A stretch of DNA of 64,000 nt from Epiperipatus broadwayi (lineage: Eukaryota; Onychophora; Udeonychophora; Euonychophora; Peripatidae). The stretch is taken from contig JAQFVV010000316.1 in assembly GCA_028023455.1 (NCBI GenBank), positions 975,412-1,039,411 of the forward strand, given 5' to 3'. This document shows positions 1-10,721 of this stretch, one piece after another. The translations under genes were made by a program, and so were the position numbers. How positions within the stretch are numbered: position 1 is the first letter of the stretch; each line of letters begins with the position of its first letter. The notes under the pieces were generated by a model. The model was given only the letters and a program-made list of their open reading frames with translations, did not search any database and had not been told where the DNA came from.

Positions 1-237
1 AACAAAATATTAGATATCAAGAGCTGCTGCCTGTCTAGGGATTATGTCATATCAAAACTTTCAACCTTCATCACTTATGCCACCTGGATGGCCAGATGTC
101 AAAACAAGTTCACCATTCCTCATCTCAAGACTGAAGACATATTCATTTCTAAGTTGAAGGAGTTTCACCATAAGGACAGTATCATCTCATTCAGATTTTT
201 ATTTGACAACACATGGAGCCTGATTAAGCTAGATTAA
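1..237 (+). CDS. Partial ORF, LINE ORF2 C-terminus-like
   Basis: Frame 1 is open from the left edge to a TAA at 235-237, giving 78 codons without a start, so the 5' part lies outside the window. It is richer in GC than its surroundings. The segment 'FITYATWMARCQNKF' followed by basic and hydrophobic residues resembles the C-terminal tail of LINE ORF2 proteins (a hydrophobic helix ending in W-x-x-R-C/N), and a similar pattern occurs in the minus-strand LINE at 28.2 kb. A polyadenylation-type AATAAA lies at 333-338, about 95 bases after the stop, consistent with a 3' UTR. It could instead be the last exon of a host gene. The open frame is seen; the LINE assignment is an inference from a short segment. 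Confidence 0.45.
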   Translation, partial: NKILDIKSCCLSRDYVISKLSTFITYATWMARCQNKFTIPHLKTEDIFISKLKEFHHKDSIISFRFLFDNTWSLIKLD

Positions 238-2204
238 ACAACACCAGTAACACATCAGAACATCTTGTTTCCTGAGCAACATGGATTACTTTTATTTTAT
301 TTACAATTGTATCATTCTTACATATGTATTTCAATAAAGTTATTTATACATGTAATGGTAAGTATGTATATATGCAGTCCTGATCTTTACAATAAAAAAA
401 TCTGCTAGTCACCACTCTCTTCCAACATGAATTATTCTGCTTTCAAAACAACCTCTGCATAACGGCTAAACATATTCTGATTTAAATTTACCATGACTTA
501 ATTGCTTCCTTCCAACTCTATAAGGAGTTTATCAATAAGAAGCTTAATTAAATCACATTAACCGTGTGTGTAACCGTGATGATGCTTATTAAAAAGCAAC
601 AGAAAGAATACACTATGATGATTAATCATAATTTGAAATAGAAAAAGAAAAAACAAAAACAAATATTACTCTTTTAGTAATAGAAACTTGTTCCAAAAAC
701 TCAACAATTTTATAATGAAAATTTAGTTAAAAATTATATTGTAGAGTTGAAATTTTATGAAATTGTTTCATTTTAATTTTCCTAAAATTAATCTTACAAT
801 TAGTTAATAAACTCTTATTTTTTCCTTTGCTTGTTTTTGTACAAAAATATTTGTTTGAGATGAAATACAAAGAAATTCACATGACACCACTCAAATAAAA
901 CTTAACCTATTATTTACTAAGGGTTTAAAATTATAAATGCTATTAGTTATTATCATCATATTTGGCATTTATGTTTAATGCTTCAGCTAGTGACACATGG
1001 CTGCAATATTCATCAAAAATGAAAATATCACTACTGCTCTATTTATTAGTTTATTACAAGAACCACTAGATGGGGCACTAATCAAATCTCCAGACCACAT
1101 GACATCAATATCTATTGTCTGGTAATTTGTCTTTATAAGTAAGAATCATTGAATTAGCACATACTTATCAAACAGTCATCCTTACTTTTTTATTATATAT
1201 ATGTTGATGATGGATCTAAGATTTTAATATCTTAAGAATATACTTGCACATATTTCAGTAATTACATATTTCAATAACTTTGATTATAATTTTTAAAAAT
1301 AATATTATATACCAATTAAAGCACTGTATGATTGATTCTTATATTCATTATTTCAATAATGTTTTCATTAGCGCAAACTTGTTCATATAGCAAAATAACT
1401 CTATCTACTTCAAACATTAATTTTAGTTATATATATATTTGAACCTAAATTTGATTAATATATGATGTTATAATATAATTAAATTTTATACGAGCACATT
1501 AATATATATTTACACATTTATATATGTATACAGATAGGCACACATTCACATATATGTTTGCACAGTTAAAAAAAATTCTTAGAGATTTTGTCTTATGAAT
1601 ATCATTTAAACCTAATTTTTAATAAATATGGATTGTAAACATCTTTGTAGAATTGAAATTTTAATGTTGTATTTTTTATTATCTAAATCTGTTTCCTTTA
1701 CATATGTTTCAGATTGCACTTTAAATTGAATTTATTTTTTCCTGCTTTGTATTTAAATGATATTATGAACTGCTTAATTAAATTTAATATAGATAATGCT
1801 TGAGAAATTCATTACTCCAAAATATTATATATTAATTGTGCTATTTATTTTGAATGTTACTTAATGATTATCTGCAAGATTATTAAAGTGAAATTCAGAC
1901 ATTCTGCTTGTAAATATGATGTAGAATAGTTTAAACATCTCTTTAGATTGGATGTTGAATTTCATAATTCACATATTCTAAAACTGCTTCTTTTATTTAT
2001 ATTTCAGGCTGCAATTAAAAATGGATTTATTTTCATCTGATTTGCAGTTAGACTATGATATTACAAAAGTTTAATTTACATATTTATTACAGTGATGCAT
2101 AAGATGTGCTCATTTTTTATACATATTTTTAAATGAATTTCCTTAAAGATTTATTGTACTAATTTTATAATTATTTATGGCTACAAAAAATTTAGCTAGG
2201 AACA
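238..2204. other. AT-rich stretch, only a poly(A) signal seen
   Basis: Apart from AATAAA at 333-338 there is no recognisable gene, RNA or repeat. The sequence is mostly A/T runs with short TA tracts near 1195, 1430 and 1500-1530. Confidence 0.6.
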
Positions 2205-2770
2205 TTGTAGTTAGGCACCTTTAAATCTTCATCCTCAAAACCCAGAACTTCATCTCCAGAGCTGATTGAAGACTTACTTGAAACATCTTTTTCATAAACT
2301 AAGACTTCATATAACAAATGATCCTCTGTGCCATCAAGTTAGTTATTAATTCTGAATTTCTTAAATTACTTTATAACCATCTCATGTCATACAGCATCGT
2401 AGAAATTTTGAGCCATTCACAAATTTTCAAAATGCTAGGCCTCTTCTTTCTTCCTGACTATGTCACTTCAAAATATGTAGACTGCATTCAACAGTTTCAT
2501 GTTTCTTTCATGAATCCTTTAAATGGTTTATTAATGCAGCCATTTAAAATTGAAGCTAGCTCATTAGCCACCTAGAATTACAACTGTTTTTCAGTTGGTT
2601 GATTTTATTTTTCACAGATTCTGTTCCGTGACCCTGAACCCTGTTTCCATACTAGCAAGATCCTCCAGTATTCTTAGATGATACATTGTCTATCTACAAC
2701 TTCATCCACTCCTCATTCACCCAGCCCTTAGAATGAACAAGCACAAACACCCCCTGGAACAATATTCTTA
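2205..2770 (-). pseudogene. Pogo/Tigger-type DDE transposase relic
   Basis: Read on the minus strand in shifting frames, this stretch gives an ordered series of motifs found in pogo/Tigger (CENP-B/jerky-like) transposases. 'VHSKGWVNEEWMK' (near 2715-2755) matches the conserved K-G-W-M-n-E-E motif. It is followed by 'GHGTESVK', a counterpart of the G-H-l-T-e-x-V-K motif after the second catalytic aspartate, then 'INKPFKGFM' (near 2505-2535), the conserved I-N-K-P-F-K block, and finally an acidic serine-rich tail such as 'SSGDEVLGFEDEDLK' near 2225-2270. Stops and frameshifts interrupt every segment, so it is inactive. The N-terminal DNA-binding region and terminal inverted repeats were not found. 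The long plus-strand ORF here (2318-2575) is a shadow of this relic. Confidence 0.65.
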
Positions 2771-2862
2771 TTGTATTACAGAATAGAAAAAAAATTAAGA
2801 AAATGATTTATTCAGAACCACTATTTCACAAAAAGACAAAATACAATATATATATATGATAA

Positions 2863-3176
2863 TCAAAGCAAATTATAAATTTTGTAACTTGCTTTAAGCT
2901 TGCATTTTATAATCACTAGATGAAGCTTTACCAATAGCTTTTAACATGCTTTTGTTTACATAAATGCCGAGAGAAATAGAATTCAAAATCTCTATCATTG
3001 TCACCCACCTCCAGACCAGCTGGTTTCTAGTCTCCCAGCTCTTCACTGATGTGAGCCATAAGTTCGAAACCAGCTGGTCTGGAGGTGGGTGACAACGATA
3101 GAGATTTTGAATTCTATCTCTCTCAGTATTTGTGTAAACAAAAGCTTGCTATTGGTAAAGCTTCATCTAGTGATCA
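2863..3176 (-). mobile_element. Family C hammerhead foldback element
   Basis: Two arms of roughly 100-110 bases (about 2920-3035 and 3062-3172) are inverted copies. They share the TTTACCAATAGC segment, the GTTTACA segment, the 'gaattcaaaatctctatc' segment and the 'ccacctccagaccagctgg' segment. A unique extension on the left only (2863-2910, 'aattttgtaacttgct') suggests a minus-strand 3' tail. The insertion lies in TA repeats (2848-2857 and 3176-3195), so a target duplication cannot be told apart from the microsatellite. The same tail recurs at 62975-63056. The right arm carries a near-complete hammerhead core; the left arm has only the 3' half of it. Confidence 0.7.
3040..3085 (+). ncRNA. Hammerhead ribozyme-like motif (family C)
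   Basis: CTGATGT at 3046-3052 matches the CUGANGA core except for A9 to T. Stem II is GAGC/GTTC around CATAA (3053-3065, one G-T wobble). GAAA lies at 3066-3069. Stem III is ACC/GGT closed by AGCT, ending in the cleavage triplet GTC at 3077-3079. Stem I pairs TCTTCA (3040-3045) with TGGAGG (3080-3085), with two G-T wobbles. The geometry fits a type I hammerhead, but the A9 change probably lowers or abolishes cleavage. Confidence 0.55.
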
Positions 3177-3195
3177 TATATATATATATATATAT

Positions 3196-4438
3196 TAACA
3201 TAAATCAAAAGTTTTAGACTGACTGAAATATCAACTCATAATTTTGGTTACTGGTGCATACGACACACCCTATATTTTGAAGAAAAAAAAGTGTGTCCTA
3301 TATGCTGACAAATATAGTAATACAGATGGATTTACAGCTTTCATTATTCCAGTAATATTACATTATTAAGCATTGTTCAATTCTAACATCATACATATGT
3401 TTCATACATAAATCTTTTAGCCAAGATGTATGTAATGTTATCAAATTTACATTTTTGTAGCATATTCCTTGTTAAATTTAAATTTATTAGATTATAAACT
3501 ATTGTATTATTTAAAAATTATCAGATCACCTGTTTTCTCATTATACATTTTAGGGTAATGACCTATTTTCATTTGAGGAGTTGTTATCTAAAATATATGT
3601 GTAATTAATGAAAGAAAGAGAGGCAGAAGGTAATAAAAAGAGAGGAAGAGGAAGTTAAAATGAGGGGGAGAGAGAGAGAGAAAGGAAAAAAAAGAAAGAC
3701 AGAGAGAAGGTAGAGAAGAGAAAACAATGATGAGCGAGAGAAAGAAAAAAATAAGATCTGAAATTTTTTATACTGGATAATAAATTTAGATCTAATAGGA
3801 AGTTTCTCCTAAAAAAGTGTAAAATTTGATTGACTATATATATACAAATACATCATCTTAATAAACAGATTGATCACATTTTTATATAACAATAATTTTG
3901 CATTTTTATTTAAAAAAAATATTTTTTTTTTATGTTTTATCAATTATATATTGTAACCTTTATCATAGCAATGCAAAAGCTACATGGTAATATTTTGAGA
4001 ATAACGTGTGTGTGTTCACTTACGCACCTATATATATATGATGGAAGTAAAGAAGGGAATAATGAGATATTTGTACATATAAAATTATGTAAATTAAGAT
4101 TATTTATTTTGTAAATACCACATATATATTCATTTAATTAATATTCCCTTTATTAAAAGAATAGATTACTTTAGAAATTTATTTAGGTAACAGTTCCAAA
4201 TATCTAAATGAAATAAAAAGGGATTGTATGCAAATTAAACTGGTGATGTATACAAATGAGAGATATTTTTTCTCTTTTTCACACTCGCTTGTTGTTGAAG
4301 AAGAAGAGGGAGGAATTAACTAACACGGTTAAACTAAAAAAGAGTGTATTGATTCACAATTATTTGGATTTACTTGCTCATAAAGAAATTATGAAAATAT
4401 TTATTACATTAGGATACTTTTCAGATATGGAAAGCTAG
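3196..4438. other. AT-rich stretch with a purine-rich GA tract
   Basis: No gene is recognised. A purine-rich GA/AG-repeat tract of about 150 bases covers 3608-3760. The short ORFs at 3932-4114 and 4256-4438 have no recognisable motif and are probably chance. Confidence 0.55.
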
Positions 4439-4637
4439 AAAGAACGAAATAGAACATTGGATCCTATCCTAAGCATATTGCCCAGTTCTTCATACCAACT
4501 ATCATAAGCTGTTAGGAAAGAAAGAAACTAAAACTATGCAGAAAGACCAAATTGTATCATCACGAAATATGAGGACGCATGTAAAACTTCCTCATATTTG
4601 AAAAAAAAAAGTTGTAAAACAAATTGAAAATTTTGAA

Positions 4638-4735
4638 CTTTTTTTTTATGTGTCAAAGCATCGCCGGGAAGCGAACCCGGGACAACTGCTTGTAAGGCGG
4701 CTGTGTTGACCACTCGACCATCAACGCTTGACCAG
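4638..4735 (-). mobile_element. tRNA-derived SINE
   Basis: On the minus strand the ends GCGTTGA (from 4727) and CGATGC (to 4658) form an acceptor-like stem. A T-arm CCGGG/CCCGG with loop TTCGCTT contains a Pol III B box (GGTTCGCTTCC), and the anticodon-type loop is CTTACAA (TAC, Val-like). The 3' end is TTTGACACAT plus a short A-tail, seen here as T-rich 4640-4648. Five copies in the window share this head and tail, so it is a SINE family rather than a tRNA gene. Confidence 0.75.
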
Positions 4736-4880
4736 ATTCTGAATTTTTTATTTGATATTTACTTACTTTTTGTTCATTTTTCAATTTGTTCAATTTTATA
4801 TATCTGTTTTTTTTTTTAGTTGGGGAATTTTAACAATTATTGTGAAAACTGTTTACAGAGCCTCTACAACTATCTTTATA

Positions 4881-5002
4881 TAGTCTTGCATTGGTGGTCG
4901 AGAGGTCAGCGCGACTGCCTTGCACTTGCAGGCAGTTGCCCGGGTTGCGGGTTCGCGTCCCGGCCGATGCTATGACACTTTAAAAAAAAAAAAAAAAAAA
5001 AA
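4881..5002 (+). mobile_element. tRNA-derived SINE with target duplication
   Basis: The tRNA-like head runs 4888-4970. Acceptor GCATTGG pairs with CCGATGC, and the T-arm includes GGTTCGCGTCC, the B box. An A-run of about 22 bases follows at 4982-5003. The target-site duplication 'aactatctttata' is at 4868-4880 and 5003-5015. A short duplication inside the anticodon region (CTTGCACTTGCAGG) marks it as a pseudo-tRNA. It is inserted in the Penelope 3' remnant. Confidence 0.85.
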
Positions 5003-5172
5003 AACTATCTTTATAGATACTGTTTACAGCGCCTCTACAATTATATAGTATTCATTTCCCAGTTGAGGATTTGTGTGATCAAGTTGAAATATTGAAATAT
5101 CTAATTAAAATCTTATAGATAAACTACTAAAATATGTCTTTTATATTTGAAACTTATAAAAACATTTGTATG

Positions 5173-5465
5173 AATATTAATATATATATATGATATTAAT
5201 AATTAACAGATATATAAATATCTATGGAGATAAAGCAATTGAATATATTTATATGTATTTGCATGTATGTGTACTTTTCTATGTATATATAAAAATATTA
5301 TAATTAACAAAGCAAACCTTAAGTTATCTTTATAAAACTTAATAAACGAATTTTATAATTGAATGTCTTTATTGCTTGGTAATTCAAATAAAGTTTAAAC
5401 ACCAGAAATACCAGTTTGGGCCATGATTCATGCATTTTGAGCTTTAGAGTCTATGACTATTCCAC
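5173..5465. other. AT-rich spacer
   Basis: No feature seen apart from short TA tracts. Confidence 0.5.
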
Positions 5466-5479
5466 TTAAACAATGTAGA

Positions 5480-5663
5480 TATAGAGAATTTGAACTCAGA
5501 CTTTCAAGCATCCTTCAACTATCCACACTATCTCATACAACTGATACACATGACCACACACATGTAGTGTGGATAGTTGAAGGGTGCTTGAAAGTCTGAG
5601 TTCAAATTCTCTATACTTACAATTAAGCTCCCAGGTTTGTGAAGAGTGCCTGGTTTCAAATAT
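5480..5663 (+). mobile_element. Minimal family D foldback with 14-bp target duplication
   Basis: The outer arms of family D (about 5480-5530 and 5566-5616) form a near-perfect 50-bp inverted repeat containing 'tttgaactcagactttcaag'. They are separated by about 35 bases. A tail present only on the right (5617-5663) ends in GGTTTCAAATA. The direct repeat 'ttaaacaatgtaga' occurs at 5466-5479 and 5664-5677. The internal hammerhead region of longer family members is absent. Confidence 0.8.
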
Positions 5664-5677
5664 TTAAACAATGTAGA

Positions 5678-6688
5678 GTAAATATACCACCAACTTTACA
5701 TATATTTTGTTTTAGAAAATTTATGGCATACGTTATCCATGCTGTTAACATATGCTATACATCATTTTACATTGTGTAATTGTCAGGTACTATACTCAAG
5801 CTACTGTTGGGTCCACAGGTAGTAGATAATGGAATGACCTTCATAAATAAAGATTAAATTTGTATACCAAAAATAATCACTGACCAAAAGTATCTCTTAT
5901 TGCTTTTTAGAATATTATGCTAGTTCACCAAAAGCTAGGTATTGTTTTTGCTACAAACAATCTATTCAATCTTCCTCTTTTTTTCAGTCACTTAAGTTAT
6001 CATAGAGCTCAGTTCTGCCTCTCATGTCATCTAATATATCTCTGTACTAAATATGACAATGGAATTCTGGGTTTGTGCAAGTGCATTCATGACTCCAATT
6101 CTTTTTCAATTCAAGCCCTGAAAAATTAAGAATGCGATGATGGATACTGGCTTAAAATGTTGGCATCCTTAGTTGTGATTTTTGCTCAGATAGTAAAATC
6201 ACTAATGAGAGATTGGAACTGGATTTGAGTGAAGGAGGAGTTTCAGCTGGCAAAGGTTTCCTATTTAGGAACTTATGTATCATGGAAATGGAAGGATATA
6301 GAAAATGTGATCTAAAAATGGCCTGTGTCACACAGTCTGGCTACATTGTCGTACCTACAGAACAGAAATAATAACAATAGTAACATTTGTAATAATGGTA
6401 AGGTAGGAGACAGGGTAGTACTAAAGTAAATGTTATAAATCTATTTTTTTCTAAATATAGGTACATAAAATATGTGAATTTTACTTGGTATAAACTCTTC
6501 AAAGATCAGAGTAGAGGATTGCATTGGTAGCTGAAAAGCTATAAAGATTTTAGATCCATATAATTGACCCTTAGTGAAACTCTGCTCTTAGAGGAAGAAA
6601 GTGTATTTGGACAGAAAAATGGTTATGAGTATATTTGAAAAGGCAGATCAGTTAATAAAAAGAGAATTCATGGTGTTGGATATGCTGT
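5678..6688. other. Unassigned sequence
   Basis: The composition is less AT-extreme near 6120-6360, but no conserved protein motif or RNA was recognised. The 70-codon ORF at 5917-6129 has no supporting signature. Confidence 0.45.
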
Positions 6689-6704
6689 AAAACTAATTAT
6701 CTTT

Positions 6705-6812
6705 AAGCATTGGTAGCCGAGAGGTCAGTGCAGCTGCCTTGCAAGCAAGCAGTTGCTTGCAGACAGTTGTCATGGGTTTGCTTCCTGGATGATGCTTTGA
6801 CATATGAAAAAA
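6705..6812 (+). mobile_element. tRNA-derived SINE with 16-bp target duplication
   Basis: The head GCATTGGTAGCCGAGAGG continues to a CTTGCAA anticodon-type loop (TGC, Ala-like). It has a decayed B box (GGGTTTGCTTCC), the family 3' signature TTTGACATATG and an A-tail. The direct repeat 'aaaactaattatcttt' lies at 6689-6704 and 6813-6828. Local duplications (GCAAGCAAGCAG, TTGCTTGCAG) lengthen the anticodon arm. Confidence 0.85.
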
Positions 6813-7156
6813 AAAACTAATTATCTTTCATTGTTGAAATTCCTCATTGCATTGATAAAATTTATAATTTATAATTTCTCAATGTTACAAATGCTCATTT
6901 TATTGGCTTCTATATTTCAACTCAGAGAATTGGATAGCATTATTACAACAATACCACTAAAAGATCAAAATATTTTTTGAGACTTTTAGACATATGTTGG
7001 TTGAAATAATAAACTTTACAAAAAATTATTGGAAATAAGTATTGGTGCTGTAAATAAACTCTCCATACAGTAGTGCCACTCTGTGCCAACTAGAGTAATC
7101 AATGGATGCCAGAAGGCTTGTGCATAAAATCCCTATATAATGCTTACTCATCCAAT

Positions 7157-7200
7157 ATTCCCAGACTAGTTTCTGGCTTATGGCCTTCATCAGTGAGGAG
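7157..7200 (-). ncRNA. Hammerhead ribozyme candidate (family A)
   Basis: Minus strand: CTGATGA (7193 to 7187), stem II GGC/GCC around CATAA, GAAA (7173 to 7170), stem III ACTAGT with cleavage triplet GTC ending at 7164, then TGGGAA, which pairs imperfectly with TCCTCA upstream of the core as stem I. The first stem II pair is an A-A mismatch, seen in all family A copies, and stem III is only 2 bp with a 2-base loop. Confidence 0.6.
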
Positions 7201-7554
7201 CTTTGGATCTGAGAGCACTGCACCTAGATCTTAGGATCCAATGCAACCCTCTAGCAACCACCTTTTATCTGTATTTCACTATAAAACTATGAGAATGAAA
7301 TTGAAAACAAAAAAATATTTTCAATCTAAGCTCAATAGCTTATATAGTCATATGGTCTGAACTCAGTTTATTAGGCAGGATTGTTGTTAAACCATTAAGC
7401 GTCACATGATCACCATCTCTTATACTAGCACATAATTGTTTATAAACAAGGCAAATTTTATTCTCATAGTTTTATAATTAAGTAGAGATAAAAGGTGTTT
7501 GCTCGAGGGTTGCATTAGATCCTAAGATCTAGATGCAGTGCTCTCAGATCCAAA

Positions 7555-7606
7555 GTTCCTCATTGACGAAGGCCACAAGCCAGAAACTAGTCTGGGGATA
7601 TTGGAT
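7555..7606 (+). ncRNA. Decayed hammerhead motif (family A right arm)
   Basis: TTGACGA at 7563-7569 replaces the core (C3 to T), followed by GGC/GCC around CACAA, GAAACTAGTC and TGGGGATATTGG. Loss of C3 should inactivate it. Confidence 0.5.
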
Positions 7607-7823
7607 GAGTAGGCATTAGATAGGGATTTTATGCACAAGCCTTCTGGCATCCATTGATTACTCTGGTTGGCACAGCGTGGCACTACTGTATGGAGAGTTT
7701 TGCCTTGTTTATAAACAATTATGTGCTAGTATAAGAGATGGTGATCATGTGATAGTTTAATTATTATTGATAAATGACTAGTACAAACACTTTGTTTAGT
7801 CAGAAAAACTGCTGTAAATAAAC

Positions 7824-8657
7824 ATGAATGCATTCCTATTCAAAACATGGCATTTAATAGATTATATTATAGTTAGAAGTCAGATTACAAAAGAAGTTGA
7901 CATTAAGTCCAAATTGTTTTTTGAATCATAGATTAGCATGCTCCAAGATTAAAATGTAGTTGCATTGATAAATGCATATTACTCCAATTATATTCACAAG
8001 AGAACTTATATTCTTCCTTTAGAAAAATCCCCAATACACACTCAATATCAACAGCTATTAAGCACAAAAATTTCTAAGTTGGATCATTAAGACTGTAATA
8101 TTACTAAAGCATGGAAATCTCTTAAGGAGAGCAATATAAATATAACTATTATTTTCTTCTTTTTCTGAGCCAAGATATCTGGTAACATGATTATGATATA
8201 TTAAATATACTGAAAGCATGCTAGGCAATAATCAAGCTGAATATTAAAAACAACTACCTTTTCCACGAGTATAATAATTAATTACCATATATTATGACTA
8301 CAAGTAAATATATTATTGGGTTCACTGAAAAAAAAAACACGATTGATTTTCTGACAACGATCATATTATTAGTGTCTTGTTTAAAAGTAAACTTGACATT
8401 TTCTGTTTGGTGAAATAATAAATTAAATATGGAACAACATAATAAATATAATGATCTAAAGTCAGAAGTTCAATGACTGGAAAAATGTAAAATGAAAATA
8501 AAGATATAGTCATTTGCTGGTCATGATCCTCCTAGATATTTTTATGATGCATTAAAGCAATAAATGAATCCAAGAAATATTGTTGTAATCCCATTAAAAC
8601 CAGAAATGGCATTCTTTTATATGATGATAATATTTTGAAAAGATAAGTGTCCCCCCC
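7824..8657. other. AT-rich stretch without recognised features
   Basis: Only A/T-rich sequence and short homopolymers are seen, ending in a C-run at 8651-8659. Confidence 0.5.
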
Positions 8658-8752
8658 CCATGTGTCATCAGCCGGGAAGCGAACCCACTAACTCTGTACA
8701 AGTGCTTGTAAAGCAGCTGTGGCTGACCTCTTGACCACCAATGCTTGACTAT
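8658..8752 (-). mobile_element. tRNA-derived SINE, decayed
   Basis: On the minus strand it starts GTCAAGCATTGGTGGTC and ends CCCGGCTGATGACACATG, matching the other SINE copies. The T-arm has lost one side through a small insertion (AGAGTTAGTGGG region, about 8685-8700). The tail is followed by G-rich rather than A-rich sequence (C-run on plus). No clear target duplication was found. Confidence 0.65.
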
Positions 8753-9362
8753 CTTTTGAATAATTATACAAAAACTTAAAATGGCATATTCAATTTTACA
8801 TACTCATTTATATTTTGACAAAACTATTCCGTTTAGTGAAGCCAAAATAGCTTTTTGTAACCTTACAAATGAAAGTTTACATATCCTGATGCAATACTTG
8901 GAAAAGTTTTAATATATAATGGTGGTATTTTAGCTTTAAATATATTGGATTTTTTAAAGAAATATATAGATCCCTAAAGTTGTGTCACCTGATCTTAAGG
9001 ATGTTTTCATTGTTCCATTTTTTTTTTTGAAATAAAGAAAATAGACAAGATAGTCAATAATAATCATAAAATATTACTATTATCCACTACAACAATAGCA
9101 CTTTCCAGGATTTTTTTTCAAGGATTGTTTTGCTTCCAGTCATAGATAAATAGTTACCACTTAGTGCGGTTTTAAATAATCAAGAAGCATTATAGATGAA
9201 AGTTTTGTTGCCAGAAAATACAAAACAACTACAAGGCTCAAAAAAGGATTAATGTATTTCTTTTATTGATTTGGTCAAGACATTTGATTCGATTAATAGA
9301 ACAAGAAATGGCATTATTTAAATTAGTTAATTGACCACCAAAATTTATTCATATTATACAAC

Positions 9363-9853
9363 ATATAGGGGATTTGAACTCAGACTTTCAAGCAATCTTC
9401 AACTATTCACACTATCTCATATTATTGATACACATGATCACACACATGTAGAAATGATAAACAATCACTAATATATATATTTTGTGCTGAACCAGCACTC
9501 ATCAATTGGCCCAGTTAATCATCTCCCACACAGTGCTCAGTTTATATTAAGATAGCAAATCTTTATATTTTACTGGACAGGCTTCAATCTACTCCAACCT
9601 CTTACCATAGAAAATCTGATGATAAAATGCCAAAATCCCATACTGATGCCAATATTGTTGTTATGCCCATGTTGACCTCAAGTCACTCTGATCTTTCATT
9701 GGCGCATTCTATCATCATGTTTTCAATGGTATGGATGGTTGAAGAGTTGGAGGTTGGAGTAAATTGAAGCCTGTTCAGTAAAGTATAAAGATTTGCTATC
9801 TTAATATAAACTGAGCACTGATTAATATAAATATGTATTTGTAATTATTAAAT

Positions 9854-9946
<93 letters not shown>

Positions 9947-10152
9947 GAGATGATAATCTGGACCAATTGACAAGTGCTGGTTCAGCACAAAATATGTATA
10001 TTGGTGATTATTTATTTTTCTACATGTGTGTGGTCATGTGTATGAGTAGTACGAGATAGTGTGAATAGTTGAAAGTTGCTTAAACATCTGAGTTCAACAC
10101 CCCTACATTTTCAATTAAATTCCAGATATAAGAATGTCTGTATTTCAAATTT
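9363..10152 (+). mobile_element. Family D foldback, 790 bp, 15-bp target duplication
   Basis: The element is a long palindrome (9363 to about 10113). The left half reads inward through 'gaactcagactttcaagcaa', the 'aaccagcactcatcaa' hammerhead region, TTAAGATAGCAAATCT and GGCTTCAATCTACTCCAACC; the right half repeats these inverted. A TA microsatellite (9856-9944) lies inside the right half. A unique tail (10114-10152) ends GTCTGTATTTCAAAT. The direct repeat 'ttcatattatacaac' occurs at 9348-9362 and 10153-10167, and joining the flanks restores a continuous LINE region. Both hammerhead cores are decayed (TTGATGA on the left, TTGACAA on the right, with GAAA changed to AAAA). Confidence 0.85.
9856..9944. 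repeat. (TA)n microsatellite
   Basis: An uninterrupted AT dinucleotide run of about 89 bases inside the right half of the family D foldback. Confidence 0.95.
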
Positions 10153-10721
10153 TTCATATTATACAACTTAAATCTAATAGAATGTGAGAAAGTTTTATTA
10201 TTCTAGGTGGAAAAATCTGAAGCATTTGAAATGAAAACTAATGTTAAAGAAGGAAGTCTATTAGTTTCAATATTGTTTTCAAATTTTAAGACAGTGATTT
10301 TTGGAATTATTTGCTGGCAGCTTAATCAGATAAAGGTAAAGATACAAAACAGGCTGATGGTGAAATTTTAAATTTAAATGGACTAAAAGCCAAAACAAGA
10401 ACCTCATCTTCTTGGATTATGGACTTCCAGGATGCTGATGATTATCCTGTTTTTACCAGATCCAAAGATAATTTACAGAATATATTTACTGGCCTGAATG
10501 CAACATATAGAATTTTTGGTACATTAATTAGTGTTCAACTTCCTAATTAGTTAGTGGCAGAAAGAACATCCTCAGCAATGTTAAGCTTGAAAATATAAAC
10601 CAACTTGGTAATTTATATAAGTAGGAAGATGGATTTAGATGTTGAGGTACAAAACAGATTTTAATGTTATGTTATTGCTTTTAGCACAAGGAAACAACTG
10701 ATCCAATTGTGTTAGCTAATA

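Larger units (their letters stand above)
4440..5172 (+). mobile_element. Penelope-like element 3' remnant, interrupted by SINEs
   Basis: This degraded segment is homologous to the right half of the Penelope palindrome at 15.0-15.9 kb. Around 4530-4600 the reading 'MQKDQIVSS' and 'KLPHI' parallels 'LKRPDCIN' and 'KLPPIW', the end of the GIY-YIG region there. The noncoding 3' part follows at 4850-5170 (CTCTACAA, TTTGTGTGATCAAG, AAAATATGTCTTTTATAT), again matching the 15.8 kb copy. A minus-strand SINE (about 4640-4735) and a plus-strand SINE (4881-5002) are inserted. An additional ~30-bp direct duplication (TGTTTACAG...CTCTACAA) flanks the second SINE. There is no coding capacity. Confidence 0.6.
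7060..7809 (+). mobile_element. Family A hammerhead foldback, 750 bp
   Basis: Long inverted arms (about 7060-7299 and 7462-7701) share blocks such as 'gtaatcaatggatgccagaa' and CCAGAAACTAGTCTGG. A tail of about 100 bases on the right (7705-7809, with GATCATGTGA) is also found, inverted, inside the spacer at 7400-7460, so the element is more complex than a simple palindrome. The target duplication 'tgctgtaaataaac' is at 7046-7059 and 7810-7823. The left arm carries an intact-core hammerhead on the minus strand; the right arm has a mutated one. No protein is encoded. Confidence 0.8.
8986..10720 (+). pseudogene. LINE reverse transcriptase relic, split by a foldback
   Basis: The first part (about 8986-9362) gives 'ILLLSTTTIALSRIFF' and 'SFVARKYKTTTRLKKGL', then a 'FFY*FGQD' segment corresponding to the F-I-D-L-x-K-A-F-D region of CR1/Jockey-group reverse transcriptases. 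After the insertion (9363-10152) the second part gives 'VKEGSLLVSILFSNF' (the R-Q-G-C-x-L-S-P-x-L-F-x motif), 'DGEILNLNGLKAKTRT' and 'DFQDADDYPVFTRSKDNLQN' (the A-D-D catalytic box with its L-Q follow-up). Multiple stops and frame changes make it a dead copy. Motif order fits one ORF interrupted by insertion. Clade placement is approximate. Confidence 0.65.

Noticed and set aside
4658-4727. Genuine tRNA gene
   Set aside because: Shares 3' TTTGACACATG and A-tail with four other copies and lacks a clean anticodon stem; better explained as a SINE.
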